Assembly (NCBI GenBank): GCA_036009625.1
Contig: DASYLJ010000096.1
Coordinates: forward strand, 67,270 to 131,269
Source: DASYLJ01 sp036009625
GTDB lineage: Bacteria; Desulfobacterota; Binatia; DP-6
Direction: 5' to 3'
DNA: 64,000 nt
Below the pieces are notes generated by a model, which was given only the letters and a program-made list of their open reading frames with translations, did no database searches and had not been told where the DNA came from. A program made the position numbers and the translations under genes. Numbering within the stretch: position 1 is the stretch's first letter; every line of letters begins with the position of its first letter. Shown here piece by piece: positions 51,987 to 63,359 of the stretch.

Positions 51987-54634
51987 GCGGAGGTGGCGCT
52001 CCTCGCGCCGAGGAGCTCGTAGGCCGCCGCGAGCGCGGCATCGATGCGACCGGGGTCTTTACCACCGGCCTGCGCGAAATCGGGTCGTCCGCCGCCGCCG
52101 CCGCCGACCATGGGGGCGAGGTGCTTGATGATGTTGCCGGCGTGGAACCGTCCGGTGAGGTCCTTCGTGACGGCCGCCAGCAGCAGGGCGCGATCGCCCT
52201 GCGCCGCGCCCAGCACCACGACGCCCGACTTGATGCGATCGCGCAACTTGTCCGCCATTTCGCGCAGCCCTTTATCGTCGAGCCCTTCGACCCGTGTTGC
52301 GAGCACCGTGACGCCGTCGATGGTGCGGGCGTCGGCCATGACGTCGCGCGACGCGCCGCCGGCGAGCTTGCCCTGGAGCTCGGTGATGCGTTTCTCGAGC
52401 TCGCGCTGCTGCGCGAGCAGCTTCTCGAGCTTGCCCGCCGCTTCGTCTTCGGGCCCGCGAAGCAGCACGCTGATCTCGCGCAGCGTGGCTTCACGCTGGC
52501 GGATGAAGCTCAGCGCGCCCTCGCCCGTCGCCGCTTCGAGGCGACGCACGCCCGAGGCCACGCCACCCTCCGCGCGTACCTTGAAGACGCCGATGTCGCC
52601 GGTGCGCTCGACGTGCGTACCGCCGCACAGCTCGACCGAGAAGTCGCCCATGCGCACGACACGAACGCGATCGCCGTACTTGTCGCCGAAGAAGGCCAGC
52701 GCGCCCGCCTTGATGGCGTCGTCGTAGGACATCTCCTCGGTGGTGACGGGCGCGTTCGCGCGCACCTCGGCGTTGACCTCGTCCTCGACCGCCTGCAGCT
52801 CGTCGGCCGTCATCGGCTTGTTGTGGTTGAAGTCGAAGCGCAGGCGGTCGGCGCTGACGAGCGACCCGGCCTGCTTCACGTGCGCGCCGAGACGCTGGCG
52901 GAGTGCCGCGTGCATCAGGTGCGTGGCCGAGTGGTTGAGGCGCGAGGCCTCGCGCCGCGCAGCGTCGATCTCGAGGCGGACGTCGTCGTCCACCGCGATG
53001 GCGCCCTGCCGCACGATGCCGCGATGGCCGACGACGTTGGGCGCGATTTTCACCGTGTCGAGCACCTCGATGCGCGTACCCGCATCGGTGACGATGACGC
53101 CGTGGTCGCCCGCCTGCCCGCCGGACTCGGCGTAGAAGGGGGTCTCGGCAGTGACGACATCGACCGCGGTACCTTCGCGCACGGGGCCGCGCGTCTCCTT
53201 GCCGTCGACGAGGAGTGCCAGGACCGTCGACTCCCAGGCGCCGACGCGGTCGCCGACGAAGCGCGTGGCGACGGTTCCCGAGGACAGCTCGGCCGTGCTG
53301 GTGGCGTCGGCGAAGCGCTGCGCGCCGCGGGCGCGCGTGCGCTGCACGTCCATCGCTTTGTCGTAGCCGGCGTGGTCGACCGTCATGCCCTCGCCGGCGA
53401 GGATGTCCTCGGTGAGGTCGAGCGGGAAACCGAAGGTGTCCGACAGCTTGAAGGCGACATCGCCGGTGAGCACGGTGCGGCGCTCCGTCCGCGCCGTCTC
53501 GACCTCGCTGGCAAGCAGTGCCAGGCCGCGGTCGAGCGTGGCGGCGAAGCGCTCTTCTTCGAGTCGCACCACCTCGGCGATGCGCGCATGCGCCAGGGCG
53601 ATCTGCGGATACGCGTCGCCCATGCTCTTGACGACGGCGCCGACCACCTCGTGCAGGAACGGCTCGTCCATGCCGAGCAGCTTGCCGTGCCGCGCGGCGC
53701 GACGGAGCAGCCGTCGCAGCACGTAGCCGCGGCCCTCGTTCTGCGGCACGACGCCTTCGGCGACGAGGAAGGTGACGGCGCGCGAGTGATCGGCGATCAC
53801 GCGCAGCGAGACGTCGTCCTTCTCGTTGTTCGCGTACGGCTTGCCCGAGAGCTTCTCCGCCGACGCGATGATGGTGCGGAAGATGTCGATGTCGTAGTTG
53901 CCCGCCACGCCCTGCAGCACGGCGGCGATGCGCTCGAAGCCCATGCCGGTGTCGACGTGCTTCGCGGGCAGGTCGGTGAGCTCGCCAGAGGCCTCGCGGT
54001 TGTTCTGGATGAAGACCAGGTTCCAGATCTCGAGGTAGCGTGCGCAGTCGCCGTTCACCTGGCAGCGGTGTGGCTTGCCCTTGTGGTCGCAGGCGTCGGG
54101 TCCGCGATCGAGGTGTATCTCCGAGCACGGGCCGCAGGGGCCGGTGTCGCCCATCTCCCAGAAGTTCTCGTCCTCGAACCGCTGGACGCGTTCGTGGCCG
54201 ATGTCGGTGAGCTCCTTCCAGAGCGTCTCGGCTTCGTCGTCGGTGGTGTAGACGGTGGCCCAGAGCTTGTCCTTGGGCAGCTTCCAGACGTCGGTCAGGA
54301 GCTCCCAGGCCCACTGGATGGCGTCGCGCTTGAAGTAGTCGCCGAACGACCAGTTGCCGAGCATCTCGAACAGCGTGTGGTGGTAGGTGTCGCGCCCCAC
54401 CTGCTCGAGATCGTTGTGCTTCCCGCTGATGCGGAGACACGTCTGGCTGTCCGCCGCCCGCACGTAGGGACGGGTCTCGTTGCCGAGAAACACCTGCTTG
54501 AAGGGCACCATCCCGGCGTTGGTGAAGAGCAGGCTCGGATCGCCAGCCGGAATGATGGGCGCGGACGGCAGGATCGTGTGCCCCCGCTCGCGGAAGAAGT
54601 CGAGAAAGGTCTGGCGAATCTGGTCCCCGGTCAC
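51983..54634 (-). CDS. alaS: Alanyl-tRNA synthetase
   Basis: The 883-residue class II synthetase charges tRNA-Ala. The N-terminal domain has FLDFFRERGH and TLFEMLGNWSFGDYFK; the editing domain has the zinc-binding HSATHLMHAAL and CGGTHVERTG; a coiled coil and the C-Ala domain close the protein. I use the GTG at 54634 (VTGDQIRQTFLDFF) because AlaS proteins start at this motif; the frame extends to a TTG at 54670. It heads the operon with phoH, ybeY and lnt. Confidence 0.95.
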   Translation of the reverse strand: MTGDQIRQTFLDFFRERGHTILPSAPIIPAGDPSLLFTNAGMVPFKQVFLGNETRPYVRAADSQTCLRISGKHNDLEQVGRDTYHHTLFEMLGNWSFGDYFKRDAIQWAWELLTDVWKLPKDKLWATVYTTDDEAETLWKELTDIGHERVQRFEDENFWEMGDTGPCGPCSEIHLDRGPDACDHKGKPHRCQVNGDCARYLEIWNLVFIQNNREASGELTDLPAKHVDTGMGFERIAAVLQGVAGNYDIDIFRTIIASAEKLSGKPYANNEKDDVSLRVIADHSRAVTFLVAEGVVPQNEGRGYVLRRLLRRAARHGKLLGMDEPFLHEVVGAVVKSMGDAYPQIALAHARIAEVVRLEEERFAATLDRGLALLASEVETARTERRTVLTGDVAFKLSDTFGFPLDLTEDILAGEGMTVDHAGYDKAMDVQRTRARGAQRFADATSTAELSSGTVATRFVGDRVGAWESTVLALLVDGKETRGPVREGTAVDVVTAETPFYAESGGQAGDHGVIVTDAGTRIEVLDTVKIAPNVVGHRGIVRQGAIAVDDDVRLEIDAARREASRLNHSATHLMHAALRQRLGAHVKQAGSLVSADRLRFDFNHNKPMTADELQAVEDEVNAEVRANAPVTTEEMSYDDAIKAGALAFFGDKYGDRVRVVRMGDFSVELCGGTHVERTGDIGVFKVRAEGGVASGVRRLEAATGEGALSFIRQREATLREISVLLRGPEDEAAGKLEKLLAQQRELEKRITELQGKLAGGASRDVMADARTIDGVTVLATRVEGLDDKGLREMADKLRDRIKSGVVVLGAAQGDRALLLAAVTKDLTGRFHAGNIIKHLAPMVGGGGGGRPDFAQAGGKDPGRIDAALAAAYELLGARSATSA

Positions 54635-54694
54635 GAGGGCGAACTTATCGGGGTTGGTTTGGGGCAGCAACCTGGATGGTGCGGTGCGTTGGGG

Positions 54695-55117
54695 TCACCC
54701 GCCCTTCACGATCCCGTCGATCAACCGCCCGTAGAGTCCCGTCAGCATGCGCTGCACCGACTCCAGCGGCGCGCCCTTCGCGACGAAGTTGCTCCCCCAT
54801 CGCACGACGCACCCGCCGTCCGACGCGTCCGCCAGCTCGACGACGGCGTGGTAGTGCTCGATCGGCAGCGTCGTCTCGTTGACGATCGAGTACGACAGCA
54901 GCCGGCCGTCGACCATCGCCTCGAGGCGCTCCTCGAGCGCGCCGGGCACGCCCTTCACGCGGACGGAACGGACGGCGCCGATGCCCTCGCCCCGCATCTC
55001 GACGCCATCGACGTCGGCGCCCATGAACTTGCCGATGCCGCCGAAGTCGGCGAGGCGAGCGAAGAACTCGGCGCGGGAGAGCGGGACGGTCCGTTCGACG
55101 AGCACACCGTAGGGCAT
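54695..55117 (-). CDS. SRPBCC (START-like) family protein
   Basis: The 140-residue protein has a polyketide-cyclase/START-like helix-grip fold (VPLSRAEFFARLADFGGIGKFM, VRSVRVKG, LSYSIVNETTLPIEHYHA). Members bind hydrophobic ligands or act in lipid or polyketide handling; no specific role is inferable. It lies 60 bases upstream of the alaS start on the same strand and may belong to that transcript. The 129-base stretch 55118-55246 shows no gene or convincing signal. Confidence 0.75.
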   Translation of the reverse strand: MPYGVLVERTVPLSRAEFFARLADFGGIGKFMGADVDGVEMRGEGIGAVRSVRVKGVPGALEERLEAMVDGRLLSYSIVNETTLPIEHYHAVVELADASDGGCVVRWGSNFVAKGAPLESVQRMLTGLYGRLIDGIVKGG

Positions 55118-55246
55118 GAGGTCCGGTAGCCTGGACGAAGAGTCGCGTAAACCACTGGCGGTGGGATCAGGCTTCCGACGGCATCAGCGGGTAGCAACTC
55201 ATTTTGAATTCGGCAATGGCAGGGCCGTTCGCCGCACTAGCTTCTG

Positions 55247-56002
55247 CTACCAGGGGAGGTTGTAAGTTGGGCACTGCGTCCAGCCCCCAGGGGTGCCACT
55301 GCCCCACATGCCGCAGAACACCAAGCCCCGCTGTACCCAGAACTGATCCCAGTAGATCAAATAGCCGTACACGTAGAGCATGCGTCGCTCCGCCCCAACC
55401 TCTGCAAGCGGAAGATCGCGAACGTTGACCGCCCACGACGTCACTTGGTTGGGCGCGATGCTCGCGATGCTTCCGGGATTCCTCCAAGGCGGATACGTGG
55501 GCGAGTCGGGGAACCGTTCACCTACAGGTAGGGTCGTGGCATTGATCGATCCGTACATCTTTACTCCAGGCAGCTGGCCCGTATTGCGTACCGCGACCTG
55601 CACCGCGACGATGTCCTCACCAACCAGGGGAGCAGGCGGAATTGGCGTTTCGGGGTTGGTGCCGAGCCAGGTCCATTGATCCACCATGATCCAGGGCCGC
55701 AGCGTCGTTTCCACATTCCAGCGCGTGAGTTGATTGCTCTCCCTGGTCTCGCGCAAAGCGGCCTGCATCGAGTCGTACTGACGACTGGCAAAGAAGCCCT
55801 GAGCGATGGTCGCCAAGGCGATGGCGCTTGCCAGCGCCAGGTTGGCGCGCTTGAAGCGCCCGCGGCGCCCAGGATCATTTTTCCGCTTGTGCTTCTTGCC
55901 GTCGGTACCTGCGGGATTTTCCCCGGCATCTAGGCCGGCGCTAAGCACGGGCGCCGGGGCATCGGGTTCTCCCTCTGTGGGGCAGCCGTCGTCCTCGTCC
56001 AC
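55247..56002 (-). CDS. Orphan single-pass membrane protein
   Basis: The 251-residue protein (GTG start, 56002) has an acidic then basic cytoplasmic tail (KKHKRKNDPGRRGRFKR). One transmembrane helix lies at about residues 53-73, followed by a short coiled segment and a beta-rich extracytoplasmic domain (TTLRPWIMVDQWTWLGTNP, MLYVYGYLIYWDQFW). Codon and base use are less GC-biased than the neighbours. No family was recognised. It lies between the SRPBCC gene and a decayed fragment, so it may be recently acquired. Confidence 0.55.
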   Translation of the reverse strand: MDEDDGCPTEGEPDAPAPVLSAGLDAGENPAGTDGKKHKRKNDPGRRGRFKRANLALASAIALATIAQGFFASRQYDSMQAALRETRESNQLTRWNVETTLRPWIMVDQWTWLGTNPETPIPPAPLVGEDIVAVQVAVRNTGQLPGVKMYGSINATTLPVGERFPDSPTYPPWRNPGSIASIAPNQVTSWAVNVRDLPLAEVGAERRMLYVYGYLIYWDQFWVQRGLVFCGMWGSGTPGGWTQCPTYNLPW

Positions 56003-56048
56003 TTCGCTCAGGGCGTACTAGTTGAGCCGGCTAGATGCCAGAGAGCCT

Positions 56049-56340
56049 TTAGGCACCGCTGGCCATCCGCTCCACTAGAGAGACTAACTCCACGTCGCTC
56101 GACAGCAGCATCTTCGACGCCATGCCGTGCACCGCGAAGAGCGTCTCCTCAGCGCGCGGGATGGCCCCGGCGAGCAGGTTTCTTGCCGGGGTTCTCCTCG
56201 GCAGTCTGCTTGATGTGATCCATGACGGCCCGCGCGATCTGGTCACATCGCGGGATCGTTCCTTGGGGTCGGCGTCTTGGCGCGGGTTGGGATGGCGGAT
56301 CCGGAAAGAGACTCTAGGGCGGGAAGCTAGCTCCCGAGGT
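56049..56340 (-). pseudogene. Frameshifted gene remnant
   Basis: Reading in two different frames gives one coherent helical protein fragment. CDQIARAVMDHIKQTAEENP lies in one frame; GAIPRAEETLFAVHGMASKM, leading to a C-terminal VSLVERMASGA, lies in another. A one-base insertion near the AAGAAACC around 56177 and a second defect near 56247 would explain the break. The longest single frame (101 residues) therefore looks degenerate. The ancestral family is not recognised. It lies directly downstream of the HNH gene. Confidence 0.4.
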
Positions 56341-57591
56341 TCAAAATGATTCACTACCCATCAGCGACCACACCACGAGGCCGTAGTCGGGCGCCCGTCC
56401 GTCCCAGTTCGGGAAGTTCGTCGTGGGGTCGATCGCGAGGCCGTCCGCACGATGTCGCGCGCGCAGCATGTCGACCGGATCGGGGCCCAGCGGCGGTGGT
56501 GTGCCCTGGACCAACAGCTCATTGCCGTCGCGGCGCACGAACCGGAACGTGCCGTCGACCTCGGACACGATCCGCACCCCCATCTCGTGCACGTACGTGT
56601 GGTGGCGGCGGCAGAGCGAGCACAGGTTCGCGAGCGCCGTGGCCCCGCCGCGCGACCACGGCACCACGTGATGCCCGTCGACCAGACGGTTGGTGCAGCC
56701 GGGGAAGCGACAGCCGCGATCGCGCAGACGGAGCGCGCGGCGAAGCAACGTCGGAATGGTACGTCGGCGTCGTCCGGCGTCGAGGACGTTCCCGCGGGAA
56801 TCTTCGACCACCTCCACGACCGCCGCATCGCACGTGAATCGTTCCGTGGTGGCAGGCGATAGGACCGTGCCGTCGTCCAGTGTCCCGCCAGCATCCCCGC
56901 CAGCATCGACATGAACGACCACCTCGACCGGCGGGCCAGCCTCCGTCGATCCGCTGAGGAACGACTCGGCAACGGCCACCAGCGCATCGGCCCGTTTCAG
57001 ACCCGCGGGCCGCGTTCCCGCGGAAACGTCTCCCGACGTGAACGAACGCGACATTGCGACCTCGAGTGCGCGCCGCACGACTGCCGCCTCCTCGGGGCGG
57101 AGCTGCACGTCGAACCGCACGAACCCCGTCTCGGTGTCGCGCTCCCGCACCCATCGTGCGTCGAGCTCGTCGTCGGGATGTTCGCCCGTCGCGTCGCGCA
57201 GCGCCGAGCGGTAGCCGCGACAGATTCGCTCGAGGTGTGAGGCGGTCGACGAGCGCGCCATGGCGAGTAGCGTTCCCTCGTTTTCGGGCGAGGCGACCCG
57301 CGTCAGGGCGCGGACCTTCGAGTAGCTGACCTGGCCGAGCCGCAGTGCCTCGTCGGTCTGTGGGAGAGAACGAAGTGCTCGTGCAACGCGCACGTGCTCC
57401 CGGGCCGCGCCGAGGTCGAGGCCGACGCGCCACGAAAGCCAGTGCGCGCAGCTGAGCGCGCCCTGATCGCCCCAGCCATCGGATTCGTCGAAGTCGCCGA
57501 TGAGGGTGAGGAAGCGATGCGTGGCGGCGTCGAGGTGTGCGGCGAGCTCCGCGATCTCGTCGGCGAGGTGTTCGCGATCGGCGTTGGTCAT
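56341..57591 (-). CDS. DUF222/HNH endonuclease-like protein
   Basis: The 416-residue protein has an N-terminal helical DUF222 (13E12-type) region (residues 10-180, VARALRSLPQTDEALRLGQVSYSKVRALTRVA). A C-terminal HNH nuclease motif has CRFPGCTNRLVDGHHVVPWSRGG and LCSLCRRHH near residues 300-335. These genes are often multicopy and mobile-like, with unproven function. An extended -10 (57598-57606) sits so close to the ATG that a leaderless transcript is likely. Confidence 0.85.
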   Translation of the reverse strand: MTNADREHLADEIAELAAHLDAATHRFLTLIGDFDESDGWGDQGALSCAHWLSWRVGLDLGAAREHVRVARALRSLPQTDEALRLGQVSYSKVRALTRVASPENEGTLLAMARSSTASHLERICRGYRSALRDATGEHPDDELDARWVRERDTETGFVRFDVQLRPEEAAVVRRALEVAMSRSFTSGDVSAGTRPAGLKRADALVAVAESFLSGSTEAGPPVEVVVHVDAGGDAGGTLDDGTVLSPATTERFTCDAAVVEVVEDSRGNVLDAGRRRRTIPTLLRRALRLRDRGCRFPGCTNRLVDGHHVVPWSRGGATALANLCSLCRRHHTYVHEMGVRIVSEVDGTFRFVRRDGNELLVQGTPPPLGPDPVDMLRARHRADGLAIDPTTNFPNWDGRAPDYGLVVWSLMGSESF

Positions 57592-57967
57592 GAACTCATT
57601 GTACCATCGGGGTTTTCGGGCTCGCGGGGTCGCACGCGACGAGCGTGGTGCGGCGCGTCGAGCGCGCGCGTCGTCGATGACGGTTCGCGCACCCCAGCGG
57701 CGACGTGCGGGCGCGGCAGGCGGCGTCTGGTGGTCGACTCGAATGGCGAGAATGCGTCGTGCCAGGACCTGTCAAGCCTTTTGCAGGAACATACCTGACG
57801 AACAGCCACCTGTTTGGCCGAGCGACGTCTAGCGAAGATGGCGGAGACCTCTGCAACGACCATCCAAGCGCCGCCGGCCTGCCAGCGGCGAACCCACTCA
57901 GACCCACCACCGTCCCCACGCACACAGGGATTGCGCCGCGCCGCTCCCCCGATACACATGACGCCCT
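57592..57967. other. Intergenic region between HNH and glgX
   Basis: This is 376 bases without a supportable gene. Apart from the extended -10 for the HNH gene, I see only an AT-richer stretch around 57775-57835. I see no convincing -35/-10 for glgX, no riboswitch and no tRNA. Confidence 0.4.
57598..57606 (-). promoter_or_regulatory. Extended -10 promoter of the HNH gene
   Basis: On the - strand TGG-TACAAT (57606-57598) is a close match to the extended -10 consensus TGnTATAAT. Transcription would start at about 57591, the A of the ATG, giving a leaderless mRNA. No -35 is visible at 17 bases upstream. Confidence 0.5.
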
Positions 57968-60088
<2,121 letters not shown>

Positions 60089-60091
60089 CGG

Positions 60092-61843
60092 CTAGGCGGC
60101 GGCGACCAGCGCGCCGAGCTCGTCCATCAGCGCCGTCAGCTGCGCGATCAGCGCGGCGCGCGTGCCGGGCTCGATGTCCCGCACCGCGGCCTTCGACGCG
60201 AGCTGCTTGCCGAGCTTGCGAAGCTGTGCCAGGGACTTCTTGAGCTTGCGTCGCAGCGCCTTGCCGCTCGCCGACTCGGCGGCACCCAGGCGGGCGTCGG
60301 CTCGCGACCGCGTGCGACCGAGCTTCGTCTCGAGCTTGCCCGGCGCGGTGGCCGCGTCGAGGACGAGCGCGAACGCGGCGAGTCGGCAGCGCACACCAGC
60401 CAGCGACGGCGCCGCGGCGCAGGCATCGAAGGGCAGCGTCGTCGTGGTGGTGGTCGGCGCCGTGTACGGCTCGAGCAGGATGCGCGCGACGAATCCCTTC
60501 GAGTCCGAACCCGTGCTCGTCACTCCCGCGATGACGACGGACTGCCCGTCCGGGCTGAGCGCAGACCGACCCGCGAACGTGTCGTCACCATATGGCAGGC
60601 GCACGATGCCGTTGGTCCCGAACGTCGGATCGAGGTCGCCCTCGGTGTCGAGCCGCATGACGATGCCCTCGGAGATGCCCCCCCCGATGTTCGAGTTCCC
60701 CACGACGACGACGCGCCCATCGCCCTGCACCAGCACCTCGGAGACGGTCGAGAAGGCGTCGTCACCGGTTCCCATCTGCACGCGACGCGTGCCGCCGACG
60801 GCGAAGGTGCCGTCGAGCAGCCCGCCGGGCGTGAGCCGCGTGACCGCGATCGCGAAGCGGCCGTCACCGTCGTCGGCGGAACCCGCGACGTAGATCTCGT
60901 CGTCCGGCCCGACGGCAGCGGTCCGTGCCTGCGAATCGCGGGGCATCGCGGCGGGGTCGGCCACCTGATCGCGGAAGTAGCCGCTACCCCCACCGAAGGT
61001 CGAGTCGAGCACGCCGGCCGTCGTCAGGCGGACGAGGAGGAACTGCGGGCGACTCTCCGCATCCCACGTGTATGCGGCCACGAGGACACCGTCGGGCGTG
61101 ATGGTCACGCCGGTGCCGGTCGTCGACGGATCGACGATCTCGGAGAACGAGTTCACGTAGGAGGCCTGCGCCGGCAGGTTGCCGAACCCCGTGGCGAGGA
61201 GGCCCTCCGACGTCACCTTCGAGACGCCGAGCTTGCGATTCGCTCCACTGACCAGGGTGCTGACGCTGGAGACGATGTAGGCCGACCCGTCCGCGCCGAT
61301 CGCGCCGTACTCGGCCAGCGCATCCTGCGTGCCGTCACCCGGCTGCGGTCGGATCGAGCCGCCGTTGCCGTAGCCGATGTCGAGGTTGCCGTTGGGATCG
61401 AACGCCGCCGCCATCGTGGCGCTGCGCTCGTCCGCTCCCGTCGCCCCGCCCGCGATCAGCCAGCCGGCGCCGTCGGGACGCGGCCCGATGGCGGTCGCAC
61501 GGGATCCTGGCGCGAACATGCCCATGCCGAGCCCGAGCTGGACGACCGTCGCGCCACCGGTTCCGAAGGACGCATCGACGGCGCCATCTGCGCCGAGCCG
61601 CGCGATCACGGCGGCGGACCGGCCGCTCTCGTCGGTCGCGATGCCGGCGACCATCAAACGCCCCTCCGCGTCGAAGGTGACCGCGTTCAGGAACGTCGAG
61701 CGCGGGACGGTGCGCGCGAAGTCGACCAGCATCGGTTGGCCGCCGTTGAAGGTGGGGTCGGGATCACCCGGCAGCTCGGCCAGGGCCGGGCATGCGCCGG
61801 CGACGAGAAGAGCGATCGCGACGGCACACGTCCGATGAATCAT
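60092..61843 (-). CDS. Secreted delta-60 repeat protein with Thr linker and helical tail
   Basis: The 583-residue exported protein has a signal peptide ending at ALA-E. About eight delta-60-type beta repeats (residues 25-450, DPTFNGGQPMLVDF, GADGAVDASFGTGGATVV, DLDPTFGTNGIVRLPYGDDT) suggest a beta-propeller-like surface protein. They are followed by the linker PTTTTTTLP, a two-Cys segment (CAAAPSLAGVRC) and a basic helical tail to the end. The upstream methyltransferase gene is 8 bases away on the same strand. Confidence 0.75.
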   Translation of the reverse strand: MIHRTCAVAIALLVAGACPALAELPGDPDPTFNGGQPMLVDFARTVPRSTFLNAVTFDAEGRLMVAGIATDESGRSAAVIARLGADGAVDASFGTGGATVVQLGLGMGMFAPGSRATAIGPRPDGAGWLIAGGATGADERSATMAAAFDPNGNLDIGYGNGGSIRPQPGDGTQDALAEYGAIGADGSAYIVSSVSTLVSGANRKLGVSKVTSEGLLATGFGNLPAQASYVNSFSEIVDPSTTGTGVTITPDGVLVAAYTWDAESRPQFLLVRLTTAGVLDSTFGGGSGYFRDQVADPAAMPRDSQARTAAVGPDDEIYVAGSADDGDGRFAIAVTRLTPGGLLDGTFAVGGTRRVQMGTGDDAFSTVSEVLVQGDGRVVVVGNSNIGGGISEGIVMRLDTEGDLDPTFGTNGIVRLPYGDDTFAGRSALSPDGQSVVIAGVTSTGSDSKGFVARILLEPYTAPTTTTTTLPFDACAAAPSLAGVRCRLAAFALVLDAATAPGKLETKLGRTRSRADARLGAAESASGKALRRKLKKSLAQLRKLGKQLASKAAVRDIEPGTRAALIAQLTALMDELGALVAAA

Positions 61844-61851
61844 GCCGTCCG

Positions 61852-62613
61852 TTAGCCCAGGTCGTCGCGTCGGAGCAACGTCTTCAGTTGGTAGAAGGTG
61901 AAGACGTCGGCCCCGTAACGATCCAGCACGTCGCCGATGAAGTCATCGCGACGCTCCGTCGGGACGGCGCTCGTCCAGGCGATGAACGTGGCGTGGGCCC
62001 AGCGCGCGAACGCGGCGCGGCTGCCGAAGTCCCAGGCGCGCTGGATGACGTCGAGCTGCGCGACGCGGAACCCCGCCTGCTCCGCGAGCGCGCGGTACTC
62101 CTCGGGCCGAAAGTGGACGTGCGGCGGACGGTGGCCGACGAACGATGCCGCCCATCGCGGCTGCGTGCAGACCTCCTCGACCACGTCCTCGAGCGGCTCC
62201 CGTTCCCCTCGCGACACCAGCTGCAACCAGGCCCGTCCACGCGGACGCAGCGCCGTGTGGATGGACCGCAACGCCGCCTCCTGCTCGTGCACCCAATGGA
62301 GCGCATTGAACGACACGACGAGATCGAAGGTGGCGCGGTACGCCAGCGTCCGCGCGTCGCCGACCGCGAAGGTCAGGTTCCCGGCGGCGTGCGTGCGACG
62401 CGCGACGTCGATCATGTCGTGCGACGGATCGACGCCGAGGACGGTGCCGGCAGCGACCCGCGCCGCGATCTCCGCCGTGATGCGGCCGTCACCGCAGCCG
62501 ACGTCGAGGACGTGCTCGGAGCCGTCGACGACGAGCGATGCGAGGCTCTCGTCGGCGAGCCACTGCTGCAGCTGCGAGACGTCGCGGTATTCCTCACCCT
62601 GCCATTCCGCCAT
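61852..62613 (-). CDS. SAM-dependent methyltransferase
   Basis: The 253-residue class I methyltransferase has motif I VLDVGCGDGRI near residue 35, motif II VLGVDPSHDMI, and DLVVSFNALHWV at motif IV. It is similar to trans-aconitate methyltransferase-like or small-molecule enzymes; the substrate is unknown. The ATG at 62613 is preceded by GAAGG at 6 bases. It shares a transcript with the delta-60 protein and is divergent from the enoyl-CoA hydratase. Confidence 0.85.
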   Translation of the reverse strand: MAEWQGEEYRDVSQLQQWLADESLASLVVDGSEHVLDVGCGDGRITAEIAARVAAGTVLGVDPSHDMIDVARRTHAAGNLTFAVGDARTLAYRATFDLVVSFNALHWVHEQEAALRSIHTALRPRGRAWLQLVSRGEREPLEDVVEEVCTQPRWAASFVGHRPPHVHFRPEEYRALAEQAGFRVAQLDVIQRAWDFGSRAAFARWAHATFIAWTSAVPTERRDDFIGDVLDRYGADVFTFYQLKTLLRRDDLG

Positions 62614-62689
62614 GGCACCTTCTCGCCACTCGGAGCCGGCGGCACAACCCCGCCTGGCGTCAGCCGGCGCCCGCGTATAGCGAGCCCCC

Positions 62690-63358
62690 ATGCTGGATTG
62701 CTCCCGTGACGGCGACGTCTTCGTCCTCCGGCTCGACGCTGGAGAGAACCGATTCACCCCGGCCCTGATGGACGCGCTGGACACCGCGCTCGACACCGTC
62801 GAGCAGGCGAGCGCGCCGGCGGCCCTCGTCACCATCGGCACCGGCAAGTTCTACTCGAACGGGCTCGACCTCGAGGAGATGATGCGCGGCGGCGCCGGAT
62901 CGGCGGGCACCTACCTGGGGCGCGTCCTCGGCATCCTCGGTCGCATCCTGACGTTTCCGGCACCGACCGTCGCCGCAATGAACGGCCACGCCTTCGGTGC
63001 CGGCGCGCTCCTCGGCCTGGTGCACGACGTCCGCCTCATGCGCAGCGATCGCGGCTTCTTCTGCATGCCCGAGGTGGACATGAAGATTCCCCTCCATCCC
63101 GGCATGGTCGCTATTCTGAAATCGCGCCTGCCGGCGCAGACGGCGCACGAGGTGGTGACGACGGGCCGTCGCTTCGGCGGCGAGGAGGCGCGCGCGCTCG
63201 GCATCGTCGAAGAGGCGATGACGGAAGACGCGCTGCTCGCCCGCGCGACGACCATCGCCGGCGAGCGCGCGTCGAAGGCGAACGCGATCCTGCGAACGCT
63301 GAAGACCGGGTTCTACGGGCAGGTGCTCGACGCGCTGGCGAAGCCGCTCAGCATGTAG
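62690..63358 (+). CDS. Enoyl-CoA hydratase/isomerase family protein
   Basis: The 222-residue crotonase-fold protein has the oxyanion-hole regions FYSNGLDLEEMM and NGHAFGAGALLGLVHDVRLM. It is shorter than classical hydratases (about 260) and resembles enoyl-CoA delta-isomerase-like (peroxisomal ECI-type) members. The catalytic Glu is plausible at CMPEVDMKI. It acts in fatty acid beta-oxidation or a related CoA pathway. It is convergent with the next gene, 1 base away. Confidence 0.85.
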   Translation: MLDCSRDGDVFVLRLDAGENRFTPALMDALDTALDTVEQASAPAALVTIGTGKFYSNGLDLEEMMRGGAGSAGTYLGRVLGILGRILTFPAPTVAAMNGHAFGAGALLGLVHDVRLMRSDRGFFCMPEVDMKIPLHPGMVAILKSRLPAQTAHEVVTTGRRFGGEEARALGIVEEAMTEDALLARATTIAGERASKANAILRTLKTGFYGQVLDALAKPLSM

Positions 63359-63359
63359 C

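Noticed and set aside
55167..55487. 106-codon - strand open frame overlapping the orphan membrane protein
   Set aside because: Out of frame with the better-supported 251-residue protein, no ribosome-binding site, and basic low-complexity N-terminus.
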